From positions 1 through 8,440 of the forward strand of contig JBNKDD010000251.1 of the NCBI GenBank assembly GCA_050288085.1: a DNA stretch of 8,440 nt. Direction: 5' to 3'. The translations under genes and the position numbers were made by a program. The number at the start of each line of letters is the position of its first letter. The stretch's first letter is position 1. Shown here in pieces: positions 1-5,947 of this stretch. Below the pieces are notes generated by a model that was not told the DNA's origin, did not search any database, and was given only the letters and a program-made list of their open reading frames with translations. Source of the DNA: JBNKDD01 sp050288085. Lineage in GTDB: Bacteria; Chloroflexota; Anaerolineae; Aggregatilineales; UBA3940.

Positions 1-751
1 TCCTTTATGCCCTGATTTTGGCGACGAGACCGCAGTACCGCAAGTAGAAGAACCGGAGGCTGCCCCGACGGAAGCCATCCCCGCCGCGCAGGAGCAGCAA
101 GGACAAACCGGAGCCGATGCACAAGAACAAACCGGGGCCGAAGAACCCGCTGTCGCACGGGCAAGCAGCGGTGTTGAACCGTCGAAGGGCGATCAGAGCG
201 TGCCGATGCCGGACGGCCCGGAGGTGACAATCGCCTTCATCAATAAGAGCGACCTGGATATCTGCCGCATCTGGGTGACGCCCACCGCGGAGCCTTCCTG
301 GGGGGCAGCGATTGAGCTATCAAAGCCGCTTTCGAGTGGCAGCAGCTACAGCGTGACCGGACTTCCGGCGGGTTATTACGATATCAAAGTTGAGGACTGC
401 GCCGGTAACGTGCTGGCCTGGAATCAGGGGATCGATGTGCCGGAGTCTGGGGTGCCTGTCGAGGCGGATGTAGCTGTACCGGTGGCGGTCGCCAGCTTCA
501 GGAACGATCTTCAGGACGATATTTGCGCGGTCTATATGACCCGCGTGGAAGACTTCGCCCAGGATGGCTGGCGGCGCAACCTGATCTCCAGCAGCAACCG
601 GTTTGTGCCCAGCCAGATTCGCTATCTCAAAGCAGGGGAAGGCGATTGGAACTTCCGTGTTGAGACCTGCGGCGGCGAAGTCTACGAGGGGTCTAACCTA
701 TCGCTGACAACCGGCGACAACATCTTCGATGTGTCAGCGCTTGAGTGGTAG
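1..751 (+). CDS. Partial protein with acidic linker and two tandem Cys-containing beta-rich domains, unknown function (5' end outside window)
   Basis: The frame is open from base 2 to the TAG at 749-751, giving 249 residues with the N-terminus missing. A GTG at 200 exists in frame but the same frame continues upstream with a coherent low-complexity linker, so the true start lies left of the window. Residues about 10-66 are rich in Pro, Glu, Ala and Gln, typical of an extracytoplasmic linker. The rest is two tandem copies of one domain, about bases 224-439 and 488-733. Shared landmarks are an Asn near the start, DIC followed by aromatic/hydrophobic residues, a Trp about 12-14 residues later, and a late [DT]C-x-G. 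Each copy has two Cys, 45 and 48 residues apart, which could form disulfides. An exported or lipoprotein-type surface protein is my inference; the signal peptide is not visible. I do not recognise a named family. Confidence 0.8.
   Translation, partial: PLCPDFGDETAVPQVEEPEAAPTEAIPAAQEQQGQTGADAQEQTGAEEPAVARASSGVEPSKGDQSVPMPDGPEVTIAFINKSDLDICRIWVTPTAEPSWGAAIELSKPLSSGSSYSVTGLPAGYYDIKVEDCAGNVLAWNQGIDVPESGVPVEADVAVPVAVASFRNDLQDDICAVYMTRVEDFAQDGWRRNLISSSNRFVPSQIRYLKAGEGDWNFRVETCGGEVYEGSNLSLTTGDNIFDVSALEW
104..141 (+). repeat. Short tandem repeat, 24-bp period, inside the linker of the first gene
   Basis: A 14-bp near-identical unit (CAAACCGGRGCCGA) occurs at 104-117 and again at 128-141, an 8-codon period encoding QTGA followed by D/E. 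It is in frame and so lengthens the acidic linker without breaking the reading frame. Confidence 0.6.
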
Positions 752-782
752 CACACTGTTCTGATTCGGACAGCTAATATAC

Positions 783-834
783 AGCCTCATCCCAGCCCTG
801 GATTGTCAGGGTGGCGATGAGGCTTATTTCATTA
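783..834 (+). terminator. Rho-independent-type terminator after the first gene
   Basis: Bases 783-824 form a long hairpin. AGCCTCATC pairs with GATGAGGCT over 9 bp, then after a short imperfect stretch CCCTG pairs with CAGGG around a 6-nt loop (GATTGT). A T-rich tail follows (TATTTCATTATT). It starts 31 bases past the TAG, which suits an end-of-transcript signal and separates the first gene from the next. Confidence 0.7.
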
Positions 835-863
835 TTGATTCTTAACATTCGCCATTGTATAGT
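835..863 (+). promoter_or_regulatory. Predicted sigma70-type promoter for the 296-residue protein gene
   Basis: TTGATT at 835-840 (4/6 to the -35 consensus) and TATAGT at 858-863 (5/6 to the -10 consensus) are separated by exactly 17 bp. Transcription would start near 870, leaving a leader of about 30 nt before the ATG at 902. It lies directly after the preceding terminator, which supports an independent transcription unit. Confidence 0.6.
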
Positions 864-901
864 GAAGGCAGACTAATAAACGGGCCATAAAGGGAAATAC
901 G

Positions 902-1792
902 ATGCTTAGTCATGAGGCGCAAACGAAAAAAGCCTGGGCAGAGGAGTTAACCTCCTATGAGGATATACCGGCGGCTTTTTTACCGTTCCTCGACCGCCTT
1001 CCGATTAAATCAGACAGCTTACCGCCTATGATTCTGACGCCTACGTTTGAGGGATTTCTGCGACGGCGATTAGCACAAAACCTGGTTACCCAGATCGGCA
1101 GCAGCATTTACGTCATTGAGCAAAAGTCCTCCGGGTTGGAGATCATCGAGCACAAGATAGAGGATATCAACTGTGTTGAAGAGGCGACGTTTTTGCTGCG
1201 ATCCTGGCTCAAAATTTACAGCACCGGAACGACAGCCTTTTTTGAATTTAGCTCTGTGTCTATGAGATTGTTCCGACCGATGATCGAGGCCATGCGGCGC
1301 GCTTCACCTGAACCGACAGGTGGGCCGAATCCAGAACGTGACAAGTTTAACTACCTGCTTCATCAGGATTACAAGTTCATGAATTATGCCCGCAAGAGCA
1401 TCCTGCCTGATGAGATTGTCCGCGCATCGATTATGCAGCAGGAGATCCTCAAACCATTGATCAAGGGTTGGGGCATCGAACTGACTCAAACGATTGTCCC
1501 CAAGCACATCTGTATCCTGACGAACAAAGAGCTGATCTTGATCCGGGAAACCATCAAACCCTGGTGGCATGTTGGCTCCAATTATGGGGGAATCTGGCAG
1601 TATATCCCGCTCTCCCGGATTTCCTCCCTGGAGATCAAAGACCAGGACGACGAGATGACAGCCCTATCTGTGAACCTGCCCGGCGATCTGGTTATCGAAG
1701 CTGTTTTCTCTGCCACTTACGGTAAAGAGCTTCAACACCTGATCGCTGAATTTGAGTCGATGGCGGCTCAGGTATCAGGTATCCTGCGCTAA
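902..1792 (+). CDS. Conserved-hypothetical cytoplasmic protein with two PH-like modules
   Basis: A 296-residue ORF starts at ATG 902, with AAGGGA ending six bases upstream as ribosome binding site. No signal peptide or membrane segment is visible. Two stretches have the alternating beta-strand then C-terminal helix pattern of bacterial PH-like (bPH) domains. The first is residues about 62-133 (IYVIEQ, helix RLFRPMIEAMRR). The second is residues about 165-292, with the characteristic segment LTNKELILIRE at 206-216, YIPLSRISSLEI at 234-245 and a closing helix LQHLIAEFESM. Between them is a distinctive DYKFMNYARKSIL block (156-168). Such folds in bacteria are often stress or membrane-linked binding modules, but no ligand can be named. 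The PH assignment is structural pattern recognition, not a confirmed match. The gene is monocistronic by its own promoter and terminator. Confidence 0.85.
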   Translation: MLSHEAQTKKAWAEELTSYEDIPAAFLPFLDRLPIKSDSLPPMILTPTFEGFLRRRLAQNLVTQIGSSIYVIEQKSSGLEIIEHKIEDINCVEEATFLLRSWLKIYSTGTTAFFEFSSVSMRLFRPMIEAMRRASPEPTGGPNPERDKFNYLLHQDYKFMNYARKSILPDEIVRASIMQQEILKPLIKGWGIELTQTIVPKHICILTNKELILIRETIKPWWHVGSNYGGIWQYIPLSRISSLEIKDQDDEMTALSVNLPGDLVIEAVFSATYGKELQHLIAEFESMAAQVSGILR

Positions 1793-1815
1793 CATAACGA
1801 GATAACCATTTCCTG

Positions 1816-1845
1816 GGGGCGACCGAGTTGGTCGCCCCTGCTGTT
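1816..1845 (+). terminator. GC-rich hairpin terminator after the PH-like gene
   Basis: GGGGCGACC (1816-1824) pairs perfectly with GGTCGCCCC (1830-1838) around the 5-nt loop GAGTT. The downstream T-tract is weak (TGCTGTTT), so termination efficiency is uncertain. It begins 24 bases after the TAA. The remaining AT-rich sequence to 1916 must hold the promoter of the TPR kinase, but I see no -35/-10 pair with good spacing. Confidence 0.65.
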
Positions 1846-1916
1846 TACACGAAAATATGATAAACTTTGTTCCAAATGGAAGCATTTATGTTTTTTATTA
1901 AATTGAGCAGCTTAAT

Positions 1917-3767
1917 ATGTTGGATAGCGTTAGTGAACTTGAGATCGAATTGGAATCGTCTCAGGATGCCTTTCGCCGCGTTGACCTTCTGAATCAACTG
2001 GCATCCGAAATTCAATACCATGAAACGGCCCGTGCCATCGAACTAAGCACCGAAGCCCGCCAACTCGCCGCTGATCATAATTACCAGGCTGGCCTGATTG
2101 AAAGCCTGCATAATCTCGCGACCTTCCATCTCCTCACCCTGGATTATGCGACTGCTTTTTCCCTGGCCTTTGAAGCATTATCGCTCACCCCGGCGGAAGA
2201 CCGGGTCAAACATGCCCAGATCATGCAGGTGGTGGGCAACGTCCATTATCACCTCGCCAACTACCCGAATGCGCTGGAAGTATGGCTCAAGGCGCTCAAG
2301 GTCAGCGAGGAGGTCGGCGATAAGCTGAATGAATCGGCCCTGCTGAACCAGATCGGGTTGTTGTGCATCCGCCTGGATGACCTGCAAAATGCCCGACGCT
2401 GCCTGGATCAAAGCCTGCGGAATTATCGCAACCTGGATGAGCGAAAGGGAGAGGCCGATTCGCTGGTTCAATTGTGCACCGTCTATCGCCTGCTGGGGAA
2501 TACCAAACAGGCGGCCAAGTATGGCTCCAGAAGCCTGGAGTTATACCAGGAAATCGGGCTGCGGCGGGGTGAATCCCTGGCATTTTTCAACCTCGGCGAG
2601 GTGTTCATCGCAACAGAAGATTACCGGCAGGCGCTGGCCTATTTTGAGCAATGCCTAGCCATCGCCAGGGAAATCGGATACCGGCAGCAGGAAGCCGCCG
2701 CCCTGAGGATGATCGGGGTAACTTACGGCCTGCAAGGGGATACGCAAGCCGCCCTCCCCTACTTGAACGATGCGCTAGCCGCCACCGAATCAAGCCGGGG
2801 AGAGGTATTCAAGATTTACGAGAGCCTGGCCGACGTTTATGAGTCGATGGGCGATTCCGAGCAAGCTCTGAAGTATTACAAGTTATTTCTCACCTCGCGA
2901 GAGGAAGTCTTCAATATTCAGAGCGATGCCCGGCTGAAAAGTTTACAGGTCATCTATGAGTTGGAAACAGCCCGGCACGAAGCCGAGATTTTCCAACTTC
3001 GGAATGTCGAACTTAAAGAGGAAATTGAGGCCAAAGAACAACTGATCGCTGAGTTGGATGCATTCGCTGGGACGGTAGCGCACGATCTGCAAAATCCGCT
3101 GACGGCGCTGCTCGGTTTTGGTAATATCCTGGAACACGATCTATCTGTGCTCGATAACCCTGAACCCATGTCGCTGCTGTCTGAAATGCTTCAAATGGCC
3201 GACAAGATGCAGCGGATCATTCACGAACTGCTGATTCTTGCCAGGGTGCGACGTAATGAGATAAAACTTGAGACGGTTGATATGGGGCAGGTGATCCAGG
3301 AAGTAGAAATCCGGCTGCATCTGCTGATCAAGCAGTCGGGTGCGGAGATTATCAAGCCGGAAGAGTGGCCGGTCACGATGGGGTATGCCGCCTGGATAGA
3401 AGAGGTGTGGGCCAATTACATCAGCAACGCGATCAAATATGGGGGCAATCCACCTCGAATCGAAATGGGGGCAACCGTCCAGAATGAGATGACCCGCTTC
3501 TGGGTGCGGGATAATGGTAACGGCCTGTGCCCGGAAGAACAGAATAAACTGTTCACCGAGTTCACCCGGCTGGATACTATCCGCGCTCAGGGACACGGGT
3601 TGGGGTTGTCAATCGTCAAGCGGATCATTGATAAGCTGGGCGGTGAAGTCGGGGTGGAGAGTGAGGGCGTGCCAGGGAAGGGATCTACATTTTATTTCAC
3701 ACTGCCGTCAGACCTGGATAGGACTTACGCAAAACCAGTTGATTCTGCGACCGGGCAAGGGGCTTAA
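1917..3767 (+). CDS. Soluble TPR-repeat sensor histidine kinase
   Basis: This 616-residue protein is an ATP-dependent autokinase of two-component signalling with no membrane segment, so it is cytosolic. Residues about 20-330 hold roughly eight TPR helix pairs, the best ones spaced 40 residues apart (turn motifs at 74, 113, 153, 193, 233, 273, 311). A charged coiled-coil linker covers about 340-382. The DHp domain has H-box VAHDLQNPL with the phospho-acceptor His389; the following D-x-x-N fits a phosphatase-competent motif. The ATPase domain shows N500/N504 (N box), DNGNG at 532-536 (G1), GHGLGL at 559-564 (G2) and GKGS near 587. The ATG at 1917 has only a weak GAG upstream, but a stop in frame at 1899 excludes a longer start. 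Compared with the neighbouring kinase it has about 15 extra C-terminal residues, the last four codons and stop lying in a palindrome. TPRs suggest input from a protein partner; the partner is not in the window. Confidence 0.93.
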   Translation: MLDSVSELEIELESSQDAFRRVDLLNQLASEIQYHETARAIELSTEARQLAADHNYQAGLIESLHNLATFHLLTLDYATAFSLAFEALSLTPAEDRVKHAQIMQVVGNVHYHLANYPNALEVWLKALKVSEEVGDKLNESALLNQIGLLCIRLDDLQNARRCLDQSLRNYRNLDERKGEADSLVQLCTVYRLLGNTKQAAKYGSRSLELYQEIGLRRGESLAFFNLGEVFIATEDYRQALAYFEQCLAIAREIGYRQQEAAALRMIGVTYGLQGDTQAALPYLNDALAATESSRGEVFKIYESLADVYESMGDSEQALKYYKLFLTSREEVFNIQSDARLKSLQVIYELETARHEAEIFQLRNVELKEEIEAKEQLIAELDAFAGTVAHDLQNPLTALLGFGNILEHDLSVLDNPEPMSLLSEMLQMADKMQRIIHELLILARVRRNEIKLETVDMGQVIQEVEIRLHLLIKQSGAEIIKPEEWPVTMGYAAWIEEVWANYISNAIKYGGNPPRIEMGATVQNEMTRFWVRDNGNGLCPEEQNKLFTEFTRLDTIRAQGHGLGLSIVKRIIDKLGGEVGVESEGVPGKGSTFYFTLPSDLDRTYAKPVDSATGQGA

Positions 3768-3779
3768 GCCCCTTGTCTG
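3752..3779 (+). terminator. Palindromic hairpin overlapping the stop codon of the TPR kinase
   Basis: Bases 3756-3775 are a perfect 20-bp palindrome (arm CAAGGGGCTT). As RNA the stem is 8 bp around UUAA and extends outward by four more pairs (two G-U) to 3752-3779. The kinase TAA (3765-3767) lies in the loop region. There is no T-tract, so this may be an RNA-stabilising or dispersed REP-like element rather than a classic terminator. GTCTGCC at 3775-3781 also has an inverted partner at 3814-3820. Confidence 0.55.
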
Positions 3780-3866
3780 CCTGCTCAACTGCGTAAATCC
3801 TGCCTGGAATAACGGCAGACTCCAGCAGCACGAACTAATCACAGTCCCCTAGTTTTAGATTATGCA

Positions 3867-3885
3867 CCTGCCTGGGCAGGGTTTT
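3867..3885 (+). terminator. Short hairpin followed by T4 in the spacer between the TPR kinase and the 7TM kinase
   Basis: CCTGC (3867-3871) pairs with GCAGG (3876-3880) around CTGG and is followed by GTTTT. The stem is short, so it is a weak terminator candidate about 100 bases downstream of the TPR kinase. It overlaps the first of two repeated dyads, which offers a competing reading as a protein-binding site. Confidence 0.35.
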
Positions 3886-3911
3886 GGCATTGATTCGGGT
3901 ATGCCTGGGCA
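3869..3911 (+). promoter_or_regulatory. Two copies of a TGCCTGGGCA dyad upstream of the 7TM kinase
   Basis: TGCCTGGGCA occurs at 3869-3878 and 3902-3911. Each is a dyad (TGCC-TG-GGCA; the second extends to ATGCC-TG-GGCAT at 3901-3912). Start-to-start distance is 33 bp, close to three helical turns, and the second copy ends about 70 bp before the chosen start codon. Paired operators for a dimeric regulator are possible; the first copy is also part of a hairpin with a T-run. Confidence 0.35.
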
Positions 3912-3935
3912 TTACTCAGAATCGTTTATCCTGAA

Positions 3936-3949
3936 GAGACAAGAGTCTC
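3936..3949 (+). other. Small hairpin in the leader of the 7TM kinase
   Basis: GAGAC (3936-3940) pairs with GTCTC (3945-3949) around AAGA, about 33 bases before the ATG at 3983. The stem is only 5 bp, so its role, if any, is unknown. No well-spaced promoter is visible in 3768-3960. Confidence 0.3.
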
Positions 3950-3982
3950 GTTTCATCACGGGTGCTTACCTTTGGAAACAAC

Positions 3983-5695
3983 ATGTGGCAGTTCACACCG
4001 ATCGCCTGGCTTTACGTTATTTCAATACTGCTTTCGTTTACGTTAGCCGTTCACACCTGGCAGCTTCGCCCGACACGCGGCGCAGCCCTCCTATCAGCCT
4101 TATTGGTGTCTAATGGAACCTGGGCATTGGGTTTCCTCCTGGGATTCTTCAATACCCTCCTGAAATGGAAGCTCATCTTCCTGCGGGTGGAGTATCTGGG
4201 GATCATCGGATCGGCCTTCTTTTATGCGCTGTTCGTGCTCACCTATACTCACTACGAACGATGGGTCAACCGCCGCACCGTCGCTGTGTTGGCGAGCATT
4301 GCGATTGCTGCATTTATCCTGGTTCTGACCGCGCCGCATCATGATTTTTTCTATCGCTCTTATGGGATAAAGAGCGAAGGTGGCCTGATTCTCTTTACCA
4401 AGGTATATGGCCCCGGTTTCTGGATTCTGGCCGGATATGACTACACCATCGTCGCGCTAGGAGCCTTGATCCTGATCCAGACTATCATTCGCTTCCCGGA
4501 CCTGTTTCGCGGGCAGATCGGCATCCTGATCCCGGCGGTCCTGATTCCGATGATCCCGAATGTTCTTTATGTAGCAGGGCTCAATCCCTTCAAGCCTTAC
4601 GACCCCTCCTCCATTTTCTTCGTGTTTACCGGACTGATGGTCGTGGTCAGTATGGCGCGCTATCACTTTATGGATATTATCCCGGTCGCGCATGACCTGG
4701 TGTTCAAGAATGTTAACAGCGGTGTTGTCATCCTGGACAAAAACCTGCGCATGGTAGATATGAATTCGGCAGCAGAGCATATTCTGGATTACCCCTGTGA
4801 TAAGGCTCTGGGCAAACCGATCAAGTCAGAGCATCATGATTTGCTGCTGGATGAGAACAACACCGAGATCCAATTGGGAGAGCACGTCTACGAATTGCAG
4901 GCCTCGCCGCTTACCGACCGGGCCGGGCGACCGTCGGGCCGGGTCATAATCCTCCATGACATCACACAGCGGAAAGAAACCGACGCCGAGCGCGAACAAT
5001 TGATCGCTGACCTTGAAGCCTATGCTCACACCGTCGCCCATGACCTCAAGAACCCAATCGGAGCCATACTTGGCATTGCTAACCTGCTGGTAGAGGACGC
5101 CGATAAAATCCCGCCGGAAGAAGCCGGTCTCTATCTGAAGCAGATCATGCAGGGCAGTGAAAAAATGAGCAACATCATTGATGAACTGCTCCTGCTAGCC
5201 AGCATCCGACGCCACGAGGAGATCAAGACCAGCCGCCTGCACATGGGATACATTGTAGATAGATCCCTGGATCGGCTCTCCTTTCTGGTTGAAAAATACC
5301 AGGCTGAGATTATCAGGCCGGAGGATAATGTCTGGCCCGATGCCCTGGGTTATGGGCCCTGGATTGAAGAAATCTGGACCAACTACATTAGCAATGCCAT
5401 CAAGTACGGGGGCATACCTCCGAAGCTCTCACTAGGGGCGACCGTTCAGGATGACGGCATGGTGCGCTTCTGGGTGCAAGACAACGGTGCTGGCATCACC
5501 CCGGAAAAACAGGCCAGGCTGTTCACCCAGTTTACGCGATTCGATGAGCTGCACGCGGAGGGACATGGCCTGGGATTGTCGATTGTCAAGCGGATAATCG
5601 ATAAGCTGGGCGGCGAAGTCGGTGTGGAGAGTGAGGGCGTACCGGGGAAGGGGTCTATCTTTTATTTCACGCTGCCTCCAAACCTGGACGATTGA
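3983..5695 (+). CDS. Membrane sensor histidine kinase: 7TM input, one PAS domain, HisKA and HATPase
   Basis: A 570-residue kinase when started at ATG 3983. A GTG at 3962 would add seven residues, but it lacks a purine-rich site, whereas GGAAA ends five bases before the ATG and MWQFTPIAW matches the usual beginning of this family. Seven hydrophobic segments lie at about residues 4-26, 35-56, 71-91, 99-117, 146-169, 179-199 and 209-229, as in His_kinase_N_7TM proteins. A PAS domain follows (about 233-333, ending in ILHDITQRKE), then a short coiled linker. The H-box AHTVAHDLKNPIG carries His353, again with D-x-x-N. The ATPase motifs are N467/N471, DNGAG at 500-504, GHGLGL at 527-532 and GKGS at 555-558. 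All catalytic landmarks are intact. It should autophosphorylate in response to a membrane-associated or small hydrophobic cue, but the ligand is unknown. No partner response regulator is adjacent. Confidence 0.94.
   Translation: MWQFTPIAWLYVISILLSFTLAVHTWQLRPTRGAALLSALLVSNGTWALGFLLGFFNTLLKWKLIFLRVEYLGIIGSAFFYALFVLTYTHYERWVNRRTVAVLASIAIAAFILVLTAPHHDFFYRSYGIKSEGGLILFTKVYGPGFWILAGYDYTIVALGALILIQTIIRFPDLFRGQIGILIPAVLIPMIPNVLYVAGLNPFKPYDPSSIFFVFTGLMVVVSMARYHFMDIIPVAHDLVFKNVNSGVVILDKNLRMVDMNSAAEHILDYPCDKALGKPIKSEHHDLLLDENNTEIQLGEHVYELQASPLTDRAGRPSGRVIILHDITQRKETDAEREQLIADLEAYAHTVAHDLKNPIGAILGIANLLVEDADKIPPEEAGLYLKQIMQGSEKMSNIIDELLLLASIRRHEEIKTSRLHMGYIVDRSLDRLSFLVEKYQAEIIRPEDNVWPDALGYGPWIEEIWTNYISNAIKYGGIPPKLSLGATVQDDGMVRFWVQDNGAGITPEKQARLFTQFTRFDELHAEGHGLGLSIVKRIIDKLGGEVGVESEGVPGKGSIFYFTLPPNLDD
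5024..5055 (+). repeat. 32-bp exact repeat over the H-box, copy in the 7TM kinase
   Basis: These 32 bases encoding AHTVAHDLKN and flanks are identical to 7805-7836 in the five-PAS kinase, including all third codon positions. It marks shared recent ancestry or gene conversion of the histidine region. Confidence 0.85.
5567..5625 (+). repeat. 59-bp exact repeat over the G2 box, copy in the 7TM kinase
   Basis: The 59 bases encoding GLGLSIVKRIIDKLGGEVGV are identical to 8339-8397 in the five-PAS kinase. A further exact 22-bp match pairs 5433-5454 with 8205-8226. The absence of synonymous changes over about 19 codons is notable for separate genes. Confidence 0.88.
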
Positions 5696-5702
5696 TTCTC
5701 CT

Positions 5703-5720
5703 GCCTGACCTGCCTCAGGC
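5703..5720 (+). terminator. Hairpin just after the 7TM kinase stop codon
   Basis: GCCTGA (5703-5708) pairs with TCAGGC (5715-5720) around CCTGCC, beginning eight bases after the TGA. The sequence that follows (AATCGCTT) is not a strong T-tract, so it is a moderate terminator candidate or an mRNA 3'-end stabiliser. Confidence 0.45.
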
Positions 5721-5736
5721 AATCGCTTCAAACCCA

Positions 5737-5755
5737 CCACGAATAAACTTCGTGG
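5737..5755 (+). terminator. Second hairpin downstream of the 7TM kinase, with an overlapping alternative stem
   Basis: CCACGAA (5737-5743) pairs perfectly with TTCGTGG (5749-5755) around TAAAC. The right arm overlaps GTGGC (5752-5756), which can instead pair with GCCAC (5776-5780), so the two stems exclude each other. No T-tract follows either stem. Confidence 0.4.
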
Positions 5756-5828
5756 CTCCCCGACTTTAAAAAGAGGCCACTTGTACTGAACATAAGCCTT
5801 AATTTTATTAATCTGCTCTATGTTATTA

Positions 5829-5834
5829 TATAAT
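5829..5834 (+). promoter_or_regulatory. Possible -10 element for the five-PAS kinase
   Basis: A perfect TATAAT lies at 5829-5834 in an AT-rich stretch (about 5800-5840). The -35 side is poor: only TTATTA at 5805-5810, with an 18-bp spacer. If used, the transcript would start near 5841, leaving a leader of about 107 nt that contains a small ORF and an inverted repeat. Confidence 0.4.
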
Positions 5835-5859
5835 TGTATAGCCTGTCGGCTCACGGAGG

Positions 5860-5913
5860 AGCACCATCCAGATGTATTTAGACTGCGTCCTCAAAAAAAT
5901 CGGTGATGGTGCT
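5860..5913 (+). promoter_or_regulatory. Leader inverted repeat before the five-PAS kinase
   Basis: AGCACCATC (5860-5868) is perfectly complementary to GATGGTGCT (5905-5913), a 9-bp stem with a 36-nt loop. The left arm touches the end of the GGAGGAG ribosome site at 5855-5861, and CCATCC (5864-5869) could alternatively pair with GGATGG (5934-5939), next to the kinase start. That geometry would suit a translational switch, but the mechanism is inferred only. Confidence 0.4.
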
Positions 5914-5943
5914 TTAGGCACGTCTGCTCACCGGGATGGATAA
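5872..5943 (+). CDS. Possible 23-residue leader peptide upstream of the five-PAS kinase
   Basis: An ATG at 5872 follows the strongest Shine-Dalgarno in the window (GGAGGAG, 5855-5861, 10-base gap). It opens 23 codons ending with TAA at 5941-5943, four bases before the kinase ATG at 5948. The peptide begins MYLDCVLKK and contains IGDGALGT. It is in a different frame from the kinase, which itself has only a modest ribosome site, so ribosomes ending on the leader could re-initiate on the kinase (translational coupling). The loop of the leader inverted repeat and the stem's right arm lie inside this ORF. It may equally be fortuitous: short ORFs are common by chance, and only the Shine-Dalgarno and the stop/start spacing favour it. 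Confidence 0.4.
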   Translation: MYLDCVLKKIGDGALGTSAHRDG

Positions 5944-5947
5944 AGAT

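Noticed and set aside
200..751. Start of the first gene at GTG 200
   Set aside because: The same frame is open to the window edge with a sensible linker, and no ribosome site precedes 200, so the gene is treated as partial.
3141..3596. 151-codon - strand ORF inside the TPR kinase
   Set aside because: Antisense shadow of the conserved DHp/ATPase region; a matching antisense shadow recurs in the paralogous kinase, as expected from shared DNA.
3962..3982. GTG 3962 as start of the 7TM kinase
   Set aside because: No purine-rich site upstream, while ATG 3983 has GGAAA and the family-typical MWQFTP beginning.
3862..4113. 83-codon + strand ORF across the spacer and the start of the 7TM kinase
   Set aside because: It overlaps the well-supported kinase start in another frame, has no recognisable domain, and its second half is only a frame-shadow of the first TM segments.
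5432..5854. 140-codon - strand ORF antisense to the end of the 7TM kinase
   Set aside because: Most of it mirrors conserved kinase codons on the other strand; there is no domain pattern or credible ribosome site.
5893..5917. Slippage at the A7 run fusing the leader ORF to the kinase
   Set aside because: The kinase frame has a TAG at 5915-5917 downstream of the A-run, so a shift there could not produce a fusion.
5872..5943. Leader ORF as remnant of a Ser/Thr kinase (IGDGALGT resembles a glycine loop)
   Set aside because: Only eight residues fit and nothing downstream continues the fold; chance is the simpler explanation.
5841..5947. Known riboswitch in the kinase leader
   Set aside because: I looked for c-di-GMP type conserved motifs and found none; only a simple inverted repeat is supported.
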